Shown one piece after another: positions 20,243 through 29,342 of a DNA stretch of 64,000 bases (position 1 is its first letter; every line of letters begins with the position of its first letter). The notes beneath the pieces are model-generated. The model saw only the letters and a program-made list of their open reading frames with translations, searched no databases and was not told the origin of the DNA. A program made the position numbers and the translations under genes. Location of the stretch: positions 1 to 64,000 of the forward strand of contig NYZU01000008.1 of the NCBI GenBank assembly GCA_002686055.1, given 5' to 3'. The DNA is from Oceanospirillaceae bacterium. Its GTDB lineage: Bacteria; Pseudomonadota; Gammaproteobacteria; Pseudomonadales; Balneatricaceae.

Positions 20243-22147
20243 CTAAGCTAACATTTCCTCAATTTCCATCCAGCGCTCCATAGCCTGTTCTAAGGCTTGT
20301 TCTTTGGCGCTTAGTTGTCCTAGCTTGTCACTCACCAGGGTATGTTCCTGAGTATAGAAATCAGGGTCTCCTACCTCATCTTGTAGCTTGGCTAATTCCA
20401 CTTCCAAAGCTTCAATCAGTTCTGGTAATTGATCTAACTCTCGTTGCACTTTATAACTCAGCTTTTTGGTTTGTTTGGCAACTGCAGGTGGCGCTGATTT
20501 ACTCGCAACTTGTGGCTTTTCTTTGTGACTGGTATCTATATCCACAAAGGCGCTTTGTAGCCTCCCGCCACGGTCAAACCAGTCACTATAGCCACCCACT
20601 GATTCCTCAATATTTCCCTGGCCATCAAACACCAAACATGAAGTAACCACACGATCCAAAAATACCCGGTCGTGACTAACCAACAACACTGTGCCTTTAT
20701 ATTCAGCTAATAACTCCTCCAACAACTCCAAAGTCTCTATATCAAGATCGTTGGTTGGTTCATCTAGTACCAGTACATTCGCTGGCTTACTAAATAGCTT
20801 GGCTAATAACAGACGATTGCGCTCGCCACCGGAAAGACTACTGACGGGGCTCCGAACGCGTTCTGGGGCAAACAAGAAGTCTCCTAAATAACCCATCACA
20901 TGTTTTTGTTTGCCATTTATGTCAATGCTTTCACGCCCTTCAGCCAAATTATCCATCACGGTTTTATCAAGATCTAGCTGATCACGTAATTGATCAAAAT
21001 AGGCTACTTGAATACGTGTACCTGTTTGCACCTTGCCAGACTGGGGTTTTAACTCCCCTAACAGAATACGCAGTAAAGTGGATTTACCAACGCCATTGGC
21101 GCCCACTAAGCCAATACGATCACCTTTGATTAGGGTAAAGTTAAAGCCGCGCAACAACGTTTGTTCACCATAGCCATGATTAACCGACTGCATTTCGCAA
21201 ATAAGCTTGCCAGAACCTTGCCCCCTAGCCACCTGCATATTCGCCGTACCCTGTCGTTCACGCCTTTGACTGCGCTGTTTACGCAAATCTTCTAAAGCGC
21301 GCACTCGCCCTTCATTACGGGTACGTCGAGCCTTAATTCCTTGACGAATCCAGACCTCTTCTTGAGCCAACTTTTTATCAAACAGCGCATTATGACGCTC
21401 TTCCTCAACTAATTGTTGTTCACGATAAGCCAGAAAACGCTCATAATTGCCTGGGAAGTAATGCAACTGCCCTCGATCAAGTTCCATAATGCGGTTAGCT
21501 AAGGCTTGTAGAAAACGTCTATCGTGGGTGATAAAGACGATTGCACCATTAAAACCTAATAATTGTTGTTCCAACCATTCGATAGCCAATAAATCTAGAT
21601 GGTTGGTAGGCTCATCAAGCAATAATAAGGTTGGTTCTGATACCAGTGCGCGAGCCAAACTGACACGCCGCCGCCAACCACCAGATAACTCACTTAAGGG
21701 TCGGCTTCCATCAAGTTGCAAGCGGGATAAAATACGCTCAACTTTGTTTTCCATTTGCCAACCATCTAGCTCATCCAATTGTTGGCTAACTTGTTCAAGC
21801 TGTTGCATACCGGCTTGATTGAGTTCCTGGCTAGTGAGACTGGAATGTTGTTGGCGCAGAGAATAAACATCAGCCAAGCCCATGGCTACTACCTCAGCCA
21901 CTTTAAGGTCTTCTCGTTCAGGTAAGTCTTGTTGTAAATAACCAATTCGACAAGCAGGGCTGCGCCAGACAGTGCCGCCATCAGCTGACTGTTCACCCGA
22001 TAGCACTTTCATTAAACTAGACTTGCCAGCCCCATTGCGACCAATTAAACAAATTCGATCACCCATATCGATTTGTAATTCCACGCCATCAAGCAAAGGC
22101 GCCGAGCCATAGGCCAAATGAACCTGTTCCAGCCGCATTAAATTCAT
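20243..22147 (-). CDS. uup: ABC-F ATPase Uup
   Basis: Uup is a soluble ABC-F protein with two ATPase domains and a C-terminal coiled coil, implicated in ribosome function and in precise excision of transposons. Both Walker A motifs (LIGRNGAGKSSL at about 35 and LVGANGVGKSTL at about 350), signature LSGGWRRRVSLARAL and LSGGERNRLLLAKL, and Walker B LLLLDEPTNHLD and VLVLDEPTNDLD are present. The linker is charged and arginine-rich (KARRTRNEGRVRALED) and the tail is glutamate/leucine-rich. The length is 634 residues. The second Met (three codons in) is an equally possible start. Confidence 0.94.
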   Translation of the reverse strand: MNLMRLEQVHLAYGSAPLLDGVELQIDMGDRICLIGRNGAGKSSLMKVLSGEQSADGGTVWRSPACRIGYLQQDLPEREDLKVAEVVAMGLADVYSLRQQHSSLTSQELNQAGMQQLEQVSQQLDELDGWQMENKVERILSRLQLDGSRPLSELSGGWRRRVSLARALVSEPTLLLLDEPTNHLDLLAIEWLEQQLLGFNGAIVFITHDRRFLQALANRIMELDRGQLHYFPGNYERFLAYREQQLVEEERHNALFDKKLAQEEVWIRQGIKARRTRNEGRVRALEDLRKQRSQRRERQGTANMQVARGQGSGKLICEMQSVNHGYGEQTLLRGFNFTLIKGDRIGLVGANGVGKSTLLRILLGELKPQSGKVQTGTRIQVAYFDQLRDQLDLDKTVMDNLAEGRESIDINGKQKHVMGYLGDFLFAPERVRSPVSSLSGGERNRLLLAKLFSKPANVLVLDEPTNDLDIETLELLEELLAEYKGTVLLVSHDRVFLDRVVTSCLVFDGQGNIEESVGGYSDWFDRGGRLQSAFVDIDTSHKEKPQVASKSAPPAVAKQTKKLSYKVQRELDQLPELIEALEVELAKLQDEVGDPDFYTQEHTLVSDKLGQLSAKEQALEQAMERWMEIEEMLA

Positions 22148-22351
22148 ATTTAAACCTTAATTAGTCAACCAGTCAGTTGTGACTCGATCTTATATAGAAT
22201 AATTATACCGAATCTACTTGGGTTACCGTCAGTAGTTAGGCACTTAATTTGCGAAAAAATCTATCCTGCTTGCCAACTAGGAAGGCAAGTCGTTAATATG
22301 CTCAGGATTTACACAATTCTGCCCAAATATACTTTAGCAATAGTCATCTTT

Positions 22352-23179
22352 ATGTCTACAGACTCAGTTAGCAAAAATGCAAACCCCTTTATTGATATTG
22401 GTGTCAATCTGACCAGTAGTCGGTTTGCCAAAGATCTACCGGAGGTTATTAGTCGCGCCCAAGCACAAGGGGTATATAAACAAATTGTCACTGGTACAAA
22501 TTTGGCCTCTAGTCAGGAAGCCGTTCATTTATGTCACCAATATCCGCAAAGCTTGTATGCTACAGCTGGTTTTCATCCCCATCATGCTAGTGAAGTAGAT
22601 GCCGTGAGCTGGTCTGCTCTTGAAACACTTTGGCAAGAGCCAAAAGTGGTTGCTATAGGTGAAACTGGTTTGGATTTTAATCGTAATTTTTCTCCACCTC
22701 AGCAGCAATTAGATAGCTTTGAAAAACACCTACAAGCCGGTTGTGATTATCCATTACCTCTGTTTTTACATGAACGAGAGGCTGAGGACGCGTTTTTTGA
22801 GCTGCTGGCCCATTACCGTCCACGTTTATTAGCAGGCGCTGTATTACATTGTTTTACTGGTTCACAAGCATGGTTAAAACGTTTGCTTGATTTAGATATT
22901 TATTTTGGCATCACCGGCTGGGTGGCGGATGAGAGAAGAGGTCAAGATCTACGAGATGCAGTACCTTTCATTCCTAGTGAGCGTCTATTGATTGAAACAG
23001 ATGCGCCCTATTTACTGCCTAGAAATATGCGCCCCAAACCAAAGTCTAGTCGCAATGAGCCAGCCTACTTACCTTCTATCGCGCAAACCCTAGCCAATCT
23101 TAGACATCAGAGGGTGACCGATATCGCACAACAAACAACAAATAATGCTCAGCGTTTGTTTAACTTACCAGTCAATTAA
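22352..23179 (+). CDS. tatD: TatD-family 3'-5' DNase
   Basis: TatD is a metal-dependent exonuclease of the amidohydrolase superfamily. The opening FIDIGVNLTSSRFAKD is close to that of E. coli TatD. Metal ligands appear in IGETGLDFNRNF, LHERE, VLHCFTGS and LIETDAPYLLPR. From ATG 22352 (MSTDSVSK) the protein has 275 residues, near the family size. The track start 18 codons earlier adds a hydrophobic stretch not expected for this family, although that ATG has AAGG upstream and cannot be excluded. It converges with the glutaredoxin-like gene after 13 bases. No Tat genes are nearby. Confidence 0.9.
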   Translation: MSTDSVSKNANPFIDIGVNLTSSRFAKDLPEVISRAQAQGVYKQIVTGTNLASSQEAVHLCHQYPQSLYATAGFHPHHASEVDAVSWSALETLWQEPKVVAIGETGLDFNRNFSPPQQQLDSFEKHLQAGCDYPLPLFLHEREAEDAFFELLAHYRPRLLAGAVLHCFTGSQAWLKRLLDLDIYFGITGWVADERRGQDLRDAVPFIPSERLLIETDAPYLLPRNMRPKPKSSRNEPAYLPSIAQTLANLRHQRVTDIAQQTTNNAQRLFNLPVN

Positions 23180-23192
23180 GAAGGGCCAAAGC

Positions 23193-23444
23193 TTATTCTG
23201 CTCTTAGCCCCTGCACAAAATGTGTCACCTCAGTGCCTTGAAAAGGCCAATCTAAGCAACTGTCTGAACTTTCATGCCTTAACACAGGAATACGCATACC
23301 AAAGCGTTCAAATAAGGCATCGGATTCGGCTATATCGATGATCTCAACTTGCACACAATTTAGGTCCAAACTAGATAACAATACTTGCTCAGCATCATCA
23401 CATAAATGACAGCCTAAGGTTCCTAAAAGTTGTAATTGCAACAT
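23193..23444 (-). CDS. Glutaredoxin-like protein (DUF836 type)
   Basis: This is an 83-residue thioredoxin-fold protein with an N-terminal redox motif CHLC (LLGTLGCHLCDDAEQVLL), the cis-Pro segment MRIPVLRHE and a closing DWPF. This is the pattern of the small glutaredoxin-like DUF836 family (YbbN/GrxA-sized, not NrdH). It starts two bases after the XRE-cupin regulator stop and is probably the last gene of the rmuC operon. A role as a thiol-disulfide reductase is inferred. Confidence 0.82.
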   Translation of the reverse strand: MLQLQLLGTLGCHLCDDAEQVLLSSLDLNCVQVEIIDIAESDALFERFGMRIPVLRHESSDSCLDWPFQGTEVTHFVQGLRAE

Positions 23445-23446
23445 GG

Positions 23447-24001
23447 TTACAAGCGAGATGTATTGTTACTAGTGACGACAATACAATCTTGTTTATTCAT
23501 ATTGCGTAAACGATAAGGCTGATTACTGGTTATATAGTAGGCATCTCCAGCAACAAGCAACTGCTCATTAGCATCAACAGTCACCGTTAGTTCGCCACTA
23601 ATCACAATACCTGCCTGCTCCCCCTCAGAAACCTGCATTGCAGGCCCTGTATCACTGTCTGGGGGATAAATTTCATGTAGTAGGGATAATGCCCTATGTT
23701 CGTGGTTAAAGCCCACTAAACGTTTAATAATACTACCCTGACCCATATCAGGTAATTCACTAGCTTTATAAAAAACTTGCTGCTGCTGTGGCTCATCATT
23801 GCTGAAAAACGCCTCCATAGACATAGGCAAACCATCTAGTACTTTTTTTAGAGATGCTACAGAAGGACTAACACGATTTTGTTCAATCAGGGAGATTGTA
23901 CTGTTGGTAACACTCGCGCGCTTCGCTAACTCACGCTGGGACAAGCCACGCTTGGTGCGTACCTCTTTTAAACGAGCCCCAACATCAACGTCAAAACTCA
24001 C
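23447..24001 (-). CDS. XRE-family regulator with C-terminal cupin (PuuR/PauR-like)
   Basis: This is a 184-residue transcription factor. It has an N-terminal XRE helix-turn-helix (VGARLKEVRTKRGLSQRELAKRA, VTNSTISLIEQNRVSPSV) and a C-terminal cupin fold with VSEGEQAGIVISGELTVTVD and DAYYITSNQPYRLRN. PuuR and PauR, which sense polyamines, share this architecture, but no polyamine genes are close, so the ligand is unknown. The GTG start (GGAG eight bases upstream) overlaps the rmuC stop by four bases (GTGA), which indicates translational coupling. Confidence 0.87.
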   Translation of the reverse strand: MSFDVDVGARLKEVRTKRGLSQRELAKRASVTNSTISLIEQNRVSPSVASLKKVLDGLPMSMEAFFSNDEPQQQQVFYKASELPDMGQGSIIKRLVGFNHEHRALSLLHEIYPPDSDTGPAMQVSEGEQAGIVISGELTVTVDANEQLLVAGDAYYITSNQPYRLRNMNKQDCIVVTSNNTSRL

Positions 24002-25428
24002 TCTTTAGTCTCCTTGTCGGCTGCCTTTGCAGGAGTATCTAATAAGTTTTCATCTGCTGCATTTTCAGCGGCTTGTTGCAGTAATTCTTCAGGCAAAGGC
24101 TTTTTCGGTTTTATGCCACCTAATTTAACGATACTTTGGGCCCGATTAATAAGATTACCACGGCCGGTTTTTAAGCGTTTAAAGGCCGTATCATAGTTAT
24201 CCTGAGCACGTTGCAACTGGGTTCCGACACCCATCATGGCAGATACAAAATCGACTAGCTTTTTATGCATTTCTTCAGCTTGGCGAGCAATTTCTTGGGC
24301 ATTTTGGCTTTGATGCTCGTAACGCCAAATATTGTGAATCGTGCGCAATGCCATTAATAATGTCGCTGGACTGACCAACATAATATTGCGCTGCATAGCG
24401 TCTAAGAATAATGCTTCACCCTTGTCACTTTGCAAGGCCAGCATATAAGCGGATTCGACGGGTATAAATAACAACACATAATCAAGACTGCGAACGCCTT
24501 CCGCGTCCTCATAAGATTTGCCACTAAGATTAGTAATATGGCCACGAATAGATTGCAAATGTTCTGCTAAAGCTTGCTCGCGCTGAACCTCATCATCAGT
24601 GCTATGATAGCGGTCATAGGCCACTAAAGATACTTTAGCATCGATAATAACATCCTTATTATCTGGCAGATGGACTACCACATCAGGTTGTAAACGTTTG
24701 CCACTTGTTTGGGTAAGATTAACCTGCGTATGGTACTCATAACCATTACGTAAACCTGATTGCTCGAGTACTTTCTCAAGCACCATCTCACCCCAATTGC
24801 CTTGGGTTTTATTATCCCCTTTTAGCGCTTTAGTAAGATTAATTGCATCGGTACTGAGACGTACATTGAGATCTTTAAGTTGGCTAATCTGCTCGACTAA
24901 ACTGCGCCTATCTTGCGCCTCTTGGGTATAAACATGATCAACCCGCTTGCGGAACTCACCTAGTTGCTCACGCAGTGGAGTCAAAATCAAATCAAGTTGT
25001 TGCTTATTACTGGTATTAAGCTGTTCACTTTGTTTATTAAGTGAGGCTTCGGCAAATTGTTTCAGAAAGTCCTCAAACTCTTGTTTGGACTGTTTAAGTT
25101 GTTCTGCCTGCTTATTACTAGCCTGAATTTGTGCCTCTAATTGGGCTTTACTAGCCGCCAATTGCTCTCGACACTGGCTGTAGTTAAGCTGCAGTTCCGT
25201 ATATTGCTGTTGCAGATTTTCTTGAAGCTCTTGTAAGTTAGCTAACTGTGTTTGAGTTTGCTCTAGTTGGCTTGCTAATTTGGCATTTTCTAGCTGCAAA
25301 TGCTGCTGTTCGGCAAGGCTTTTTTCATAGCCACCATTGCCATTACTATTTGCCATACGTCTAACAGACCAGAGCACGACTAGTGCAACCAGGGCAATTG
25401 TTAGCCAGGGCAACCACTCAAGCAACAT
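23998..25428 (-). CDS. rmuC: DNA recombination protein RmuC
   Basis: RmuC is a membrane-anchored coiled-coil protein with a PD-(D/E)XK-like nuclease domain that limits inversions at short inverted repeats. An N-terminal membrane segment (WLPWLTIALVALVVLWSV) precedes a glutamine-rich coiled coil (residues about 35-150), then the RmuC core with QGNWGEMVLEKVLEQSGLR, PDVVVHLPDNKDVIIDAKVSL and SPATLLMALRTIHNIWRYE. About 476 residues. ATG 25428 is one base after the upstream membrane-protein stop, with GGGTGG as ribosome-binding site. The track start is a TTG six codons earlier. Confidence 0.94.
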   Translation of the reverse strand: MLLEWLPWLTIALVALVVLWSVRRMANSNGNGGYEKSLAEQQHLQLENAKLASQLEQTQTQLANLQELQENLQQQYTELQLNYSQCREQLAASKAQLEAQIQASNKQAEQLKQSKQEFEDFLKQFAEASLNKQSEQLNTSNKQQLDLILTPLREQLGEFRKRVDHVYTQEAQDRRSLVEQISQLKDLNVRLSTDAINLTKALKGDNKTQGNWGEMVLEKVLEQSGLRNGYEYHTQVNLTQTSGKRLQPDVVVHLPDNKDVIIDAKVSLVAYDRYHSTDDEVQREQALAEHLQSIRGHITNLSGKSYEDAEGVRSLDYVLLFIPVESAYMLALQSDKGEALFLDAMQRNIMLVSPATLLMALRTIHNIWRYEHQSQNAQEIARQAEEMHKKLVDFVSAMMGVGTQLQRAQDNYDTAFKRLKTGRGNLINRAQSIVKLGGIKPKKPLPEELLQQAAENAADENLLDTPAKAADKETKE

Positions 25429-25429
25429 A

Positions 25430-25792
25430 TTATGCCACCCAATCAATAAGCACTGGAATTAAGGCTAGCCAGCCACCAAGACAATATATAAGTGTCCCCA
25501 CTTTGGCGGATAACAAGCGTTGCAGAAACACATAATAGAGGGCAGGAAAAGTGACAATCAAAAAGGCTACCGGAATCCACCAAGCAAATTGTTGCCAACC
25601 ATAGATCAAGGCTAATACCAGAGCCACAAAAGCCAAATTACCCGCCAGCATAAAGCGCTTGGCAGTCTTGCTCTGCTCCGTTGATATATCATCACTAGGG
25701 GCTGATAAATTATCTTGCATAACCTGACGAGCACTTAAGGCAGCTGCCATAGACAAGCCACCAGCAATGGTAAACAGGTAAATAGGTTCCAC
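25430..25792 (-). CDS. Hypothetical multi-pass membrane protein
   Basis: This is a 120-residue protein with four hydrophobic segments (IYLFTIAGGLSMAAAL, FMLAGNLAFVALVLALIYG, WWIPVAFLIVTFPALYYVFL, LIYCLGGWLALIPVLIDW) separated by a polar loop rich in Ser and Asp. I recognise no family. It is the first gene of the operon with rmuC, the XRE-cupin regulator and the glutaredoxin-like gene, ending one base before the rmuC ATG. Confidence 0.72.
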   Translation of the reverse strand: MEPIYLFTIAGGLSMAAALSARQVMQDNLSAPSDDISTEQSKTAKRFMLAGNLAFVALVLALIYGWQQFAWWIPVAFLIVTFPALYYVFLQRLLSAKVGTLIYCLGGWLALIPVLIDWVA

Positions 25793-25868
25793 GCAAAAAG
25801 TCCTTTCAGGTCAACTTGTAAGATGGCCCCATGATAGCATAAGTGGCGCTGAGGTGGCAGATTATTGG

Positions 25869-26507
25869 TTAGTGCAGTTGGCTACCATAATCAGCATTGA
25901 TGGGTCTAAGGGCATCATAATTTTGGCGTAATTCAGATAGCGGTTTCAAACCATGATCATCAGGATCGGTAGGCATATCATGCCAGTCAATACTGCTAAT
26001 ACAGGTCATCATATCGTATTCACCAATGATCGCCTCCAGAAACATTAGTACAGCCTCAACCCTTAGGTCCTCGGCATGAATATTGATATCCTCAAGATAC
26101 AGATCTAGATGCAAATTACCTTGTACACTACGTAGACTAAAGTAGACTTCTACCAAATGTACCAGCAAGCCATTTAAATCAATGGCATCTGGAATATGCT
26201 TGTCACGTTGACTAAAGGCTAAGGGCTTAATACCCTCTAAAATTGGCGCCGCCGCAACTAGTTGCAAGACTTGGTCAATACCTTGCTGATAACCATCACA
26301 GCCAAATACCATATGCACAGTAGCAGCTTCGTCTGCAGGGGTGCAGAATACCGTCAGGCAAGGGTCTATAGCCTGTAAACCAGCATGCAGTTCATCTAAC
26401 AGCTCCGTAGATAATGCTGCGCGGTCACTAACTAGACTACACAATTCTTGTGCATTATCACTGACCAGTTGCCAAAAAGCTTGTATGTGGGAATTATTGA
26501 TGTTCAT
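25869..26507 (-). CDS. Hypothetical soluble protein
   Basis: This is a 212-residue acidic protein with no signal peptide or membrane segment. The middle (FGCDGYQQGIDQVLQLVAAAP, ILEGIKPLAFSQR) and the C-terminal half (LDLYLEDINIHAEDLR, VLMFLEAIIGEYDMM, SSIDWHDMP) look like a compact alpha/beta domain. This pattern recalls a conserved uncharacterised family found as stand-alone genes in several phyla, but I cannot name it. It is a single gene between rpsA (whose terminator separates them) and the rmuC operon. Confidence 0.72.
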   Translation of the reverse strand: MNINNSHIQAFWQLVSDNAQELCSLVSDRAALSTELLDELHAGLQAIDPCLTVFCTPADEAATVHMVFGCDGYQQGIDQVLQLVAAAPILEGIKPLAFSQRDKHIPDAIDLNGLLVHLVEVYFSLRSVQGNLHLDLYLEDINIHAEDLRVEAVLMFLEAIIGEYDMMTCISSIDWHDMPTDPDDHGLKPLSELRQNYDALRPINADYGSQLH

Positions 26508-26570
26508 GATACCTTGGGGGCTAGTTTATAAAGTGTAGCAAAATTTATTCTGCTTACACCTCTATAAACA

Positions 26571-26595
26571 AAAAGGAGTGCCAAGCACTCCTTTT
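26571..26595. terminator. Rho-independent terminator after rpsA
   Basis: AAAAGGAGTG, loop CCAAG, CACTCCTTTT form a perfect 10-bp stem just after the rpsA stop, with A/T runs on both sides that serve as a T-tract on either strand. It ends rpsA and could also act in the other direction. Confidence 0.9.
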
Positions 26596-26615
26596 ATACT
26601 GCTAGCAAAGGGTTA

Positions 26616-28289
26616 TTACTGACCCATTTGCTGCTTGATCAAATCACCAATAGTGGTAGGACCATCAGCTTCCACAGACATGTTCTTCACATCACGGATA
26701 GCTTGCTTCTCGTCATCCATATCCTTGGCTTTAATAGACAAGTTGATAATACGATTACGACGGTCAACACCAGCGATCTTAGCTTCTACTGCATCACCCT
26801 CTTTTAGCTCATTACGTGCATCTTCGACACGATCAATGCTAATTTCAGATGCTTTTAGTATAGCTTCAACGCCTTCAGCTAACTCAACAACAGCTTCTTT
26901 TTCAGCTACAGACTTAATAGTACCATTAACGATAGCACCACGATCATTAGCGGCAACATACTCACTAAATGGATCGCTTTCTAACTGTTTGATACCTAGG
27001 GAAATGCGTTCTTTCTCAGAGTCTACAGACAAGATAACAGCTGTCACCTCATCACCCTTCTTGTATTCACGCAGAGCCACTTCACCTTCTACATCCCAGG
27101 CTATGTCAGACATGTGCACTAGGCCGTCAAGATCACCTTCCAAGCCAACAAAGATACCAAAGTCGGTAATGGTCTTGATATTGCCAGTAACCTGATCACC
27201 AGCCGCATATTTCTCAGCAAATACCGCCCAAGGATTACCCTGACACTGCTTAATACCTAGTGAGATACGACGACGATCCTGATCTACGTCAAGAATCATC
27301 ACTTCTACTTCGTCACCCAACTGAACTACTTTAGATGGGTGGATGTTTTTATTAGTCCAAGACATTTCAGAAACGTGAACTAGACCTTCAACACCATCTT
27401 CAATAGAGGCGAAACAACCATAGTCAGTTAGGTTAGTGATCTTAGCCATCACCTTCATACCATTCGGGTAACGCGCCTTGATAGAAGCCCAAGGATCTTC
27501 TTGCAGCTGCTTCAGACCTAAGGATAGACGACCACTGTCTTTATCAAACTTGATTACTCGAACAGTGATTTCATCACCTGGGTTGAGCATATCGCTTGGG
27601 TGCGCAATTCGCTTCCAAGCCATGTCGGTGATATGTAGCAAACCGTCTACACCACCAAGATCAACAAAGGCACCATAGTTAGTTAGGTTCTTAACGTAAC
27701 CCTTAACATCCATACCTTCTTCGATATTCGCCAGCAACTCATCACGTTGCGCACTATTGGCTTCTTGCATAACTGCACGACGGGATACAACCACGTTGTT
27801 GCGTTTTGGATCCAGCTTGATCAGCTTGAATTCCAATTCCTTGCCTTCCAGATGATCCACGTCACGTACAGGACGTACATCCACTAGAGAACCAGGTAGG
27901 AAGCCTTGAATATTGTTAACGGCAACAGTAAAGCCACCTTTAACCTTACCATTGATAACACCGGTAATCGTTTGTTCTGCTTCAAACGCAGCTTGCAACA
28001 CTTCCCAAGACTCAGCACGCTTGGCCTTTTCACGGGACAAACGAGTTTCACCAGTACCGTCTTCAACACTTTCCAAAGATACTTTTACTTCGTCGCCGAT
28101 CTTAACTTCGACTTCTTTAGTATCGTTTAGGAACTGTTCTACGGGGATAACAGCCTCAGATTTAAGGCCAGCGTTAACGGTTACCCAATCGCCATCGATA
28201 TCCAAAACAGTACCCACAACCAGGGCGCCGGGACGCATTTCAACAGCATTCAAGGATTCTTCAAATAATTCAGCAAAGCTTTCGCTCAT
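26616..28289 (-). CDS. rpsA: 30S ribosomal protein S1
   Basis: S1 binds mRNA on the small subunit and is needed for initiation on most messages. The 557 residues contain six S1 (OB-fold) repeats. Domains 3-5 are the most regular ([78 protein letters not shown]), and the N-terminal two diverge, as in E. coli. A long leader, a consensus -10 with GC-rich discriminator upstream, and a strong terminator downstream make it a monocistronic unit. The usual neighbours cmk and ihfB are absent on both sides in this window. Confidence 0.98.
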   Translation of the reverse strand: MSESFAELFEESLNAVEMRPGALVVGTVLDIDGDWVTVNAGLKSEAVIPVEQFLNDTKEVEVKIGDEVKVSLESVEDGTGETRLSREKAKRAESWEVLQAAFEAEQTITGVINGKVKGGFTVAVNNIQGFLPGSLVDVRPVRDVDHLEGKELEFKLIKLDPKRNNVVVSRRAVMQEANSAQRDELLANIEEGMDVKGYVKNLTNYGAFVDLGGVDGLLHITDMAWKRIAHPSDMLNPGDEITVRVIKFDKDSGRLSLGLKQLQEDPWASIKARYPNGMKVMAKITNLTDYGCFASIEDGVEGLVHVSEMSWTNKNIHPSKVVQLGDEVEVMILDVDQDRRRISLGIKQCQGNPWAVFAEKYAAGDQVTGNIKTITDFGIFVGLEGDLDGLVHMSDIAWDVEGEVALREYKKGDEVTAVILSVDSEKERISLGIKQLESDPFSEYVAANDRGAIVNGTIKSVAEKEAVVELAEGVEAILKASEISIDRVEDARNELKEGDAVEAKIAGVDRRNRIINLSIKAKDMDDEKQAIRDVKNMSVEADGPTTIGDLIKQQMGQ

Positions 28290-28603
28290 GATAATTTCCG
28301 CGCATTGCCATCAACAATTGATTAACAACGCTTTGTTTGCCTGATGGTCAGTTACATCAGGGTAGTTAATATTAACGCAAAGTGTCTGGAACTGACGCCA
28401 AGCAGGGACACGAAGATATTTGCGCGCGCGAATTATAAACGATTAACAGTATTAATACAAAGCTTTACCACATACATTACGGATATGTAAGGTCATAAAA
28501 AACCTTAAAAGCAAGTTGCCATTAACGACTCTTGCACGGCAAAACCAGAACATGCCAAAATGCCGTGGTAGGTTATTAAATAATAACGCTAAAGGCCTCA
28601 TTT
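28290..28603. other. Divergent intergenic region rpsA / nitroreductase
   Basis: This 314-base gap holds the rpsA promoter and leader. It also has a weak 6-bp hairpin (TAAGGT/ACCTTA at 28488-28507) on the nitroreductase side. No ORF or RNA gene was recognised. Confidence 0.6.
28422..28460 (-). promoter_or_regulatory. Likely sigma-70 promoter of rpsA
   Basis: On the minus strand there is a perfect -10 TATAAT (28432-28437), a 17-base spacer and a weak -35 TTGTAT (28455-28460). Between the -10 and the expected start lies a GC-alternating discriminator (TCGCGCGCGC), the feature of stringently controlled ribosomal promoters. The implied leader to the rpsA ATG is about 135 bases. Confidence 0.7.
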
Positions 28604-29293
28604 ATGTTTAGCTTAAAAGATCTAAAATACCAGCCAATTCCTTTGCCTGACCGTATCGATATGCCAGATACTGACATGATTGCAGCAGCGCAAACCTATT
28701 ACCAAACCATGCGCCGCAGGCATTCAGTACGTGATTTTTGTGATCGCCCTGTGCCGAAAGAAATTATTGCTGCTTGTATTAAAACCGCCGGCAGTGCTCC
28801 TAGTGGTGCGAATCATCAGCCTTGGCATTTTGTGGCCATCGAAAATCCAGATCTGAAGAAGCAAATTCGCTTAGCGGCAGAAGAGGAAGAAAAACGTTTC
28901 TATGCTGGCGGTGGCGGTGACGAGTGGATTAAAGCCCTTGAACCCATAGGCACCAATGCCGATAAACCACATTTAGAAATTGCACCCTGGTTGATTGTTA
29001 TATTTGCCCAACGCTACGGTGAACTAGCCGACGGTAAACGCTACAAAAACTATTATGTACCTGATAGTGTTGGCATTGCGACTGGCTTTCTCATTTCTGC
29101 TTTACACCAATCGGGTTTAGTGAGTCTAACCCACACACCTAACCCAATGCGGTTTTTGAACACCCTATTAAACCGCCCTAAATCAGAAAAGCCAGTGATG
29201 ATACTAACCGTTGGACATCCCCATGATAAAGCAACGGTGCCCAGTGTAGCGAAACTCAAAAAGCCTCTGGAAGAAATATTAACTTGGGCATAA
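28604..29293 (+). CDS. Nitroreductase family FMN-dependent oxidoreductase
   Basis: This is a 229-residue nitroreductase-fold flavoenzyme. The FMN-binding RRRHSVRDF at about residue 38 and SAPSGANHQPWHFV near 65 are the family signatures, and VGIATGFLISALHQSGLVSL forms the dimer helix. It reduces an unknown substrate with NAD(P)H in the cytoplasm. The length and the EEEEKRFYAGGGGDEW insert resemble the iodotyrosine-deiodinase-like or BluB-adjacent subgroup more than NfsB, but I cannot assign a substrate. It is a single gene with A/G-rich sequence before the ATG. Confidence 0.85.
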   Translation: MFSLKDLKYQPIPLPDRIDMPDTDMIAAAQTYYQTMRRRHSVRDFCDRPVPKEIIAACIKTAGSAPSGANHQPWHFVAIENPDLKKQIRLAAEEEEKRFYAGGGGDEWIKALEPIGTNADKPHLEIAPWLIVIFAQRYGELADGKRYKNYYVPDSVGIATGFLISALHQSGLVSLTHTPNPMRFLNTLLNRPKSEKPVMILTVGHPHDKATVPSVAKLKKPLEEILTWA

Positions 29294-29342
29294 CTGGACG
29301 TATTTGGTACACCAATTTTAACAGTTATCAAACCGAACCAGA

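Noticed and set aside
26635-28344. Several long ORFs on the plus strand opposite rpsA
   Set aside because: They are antisense shadows of the strongly conserved S1 frame and show low-complexity Ser/Pro/Thr composition.
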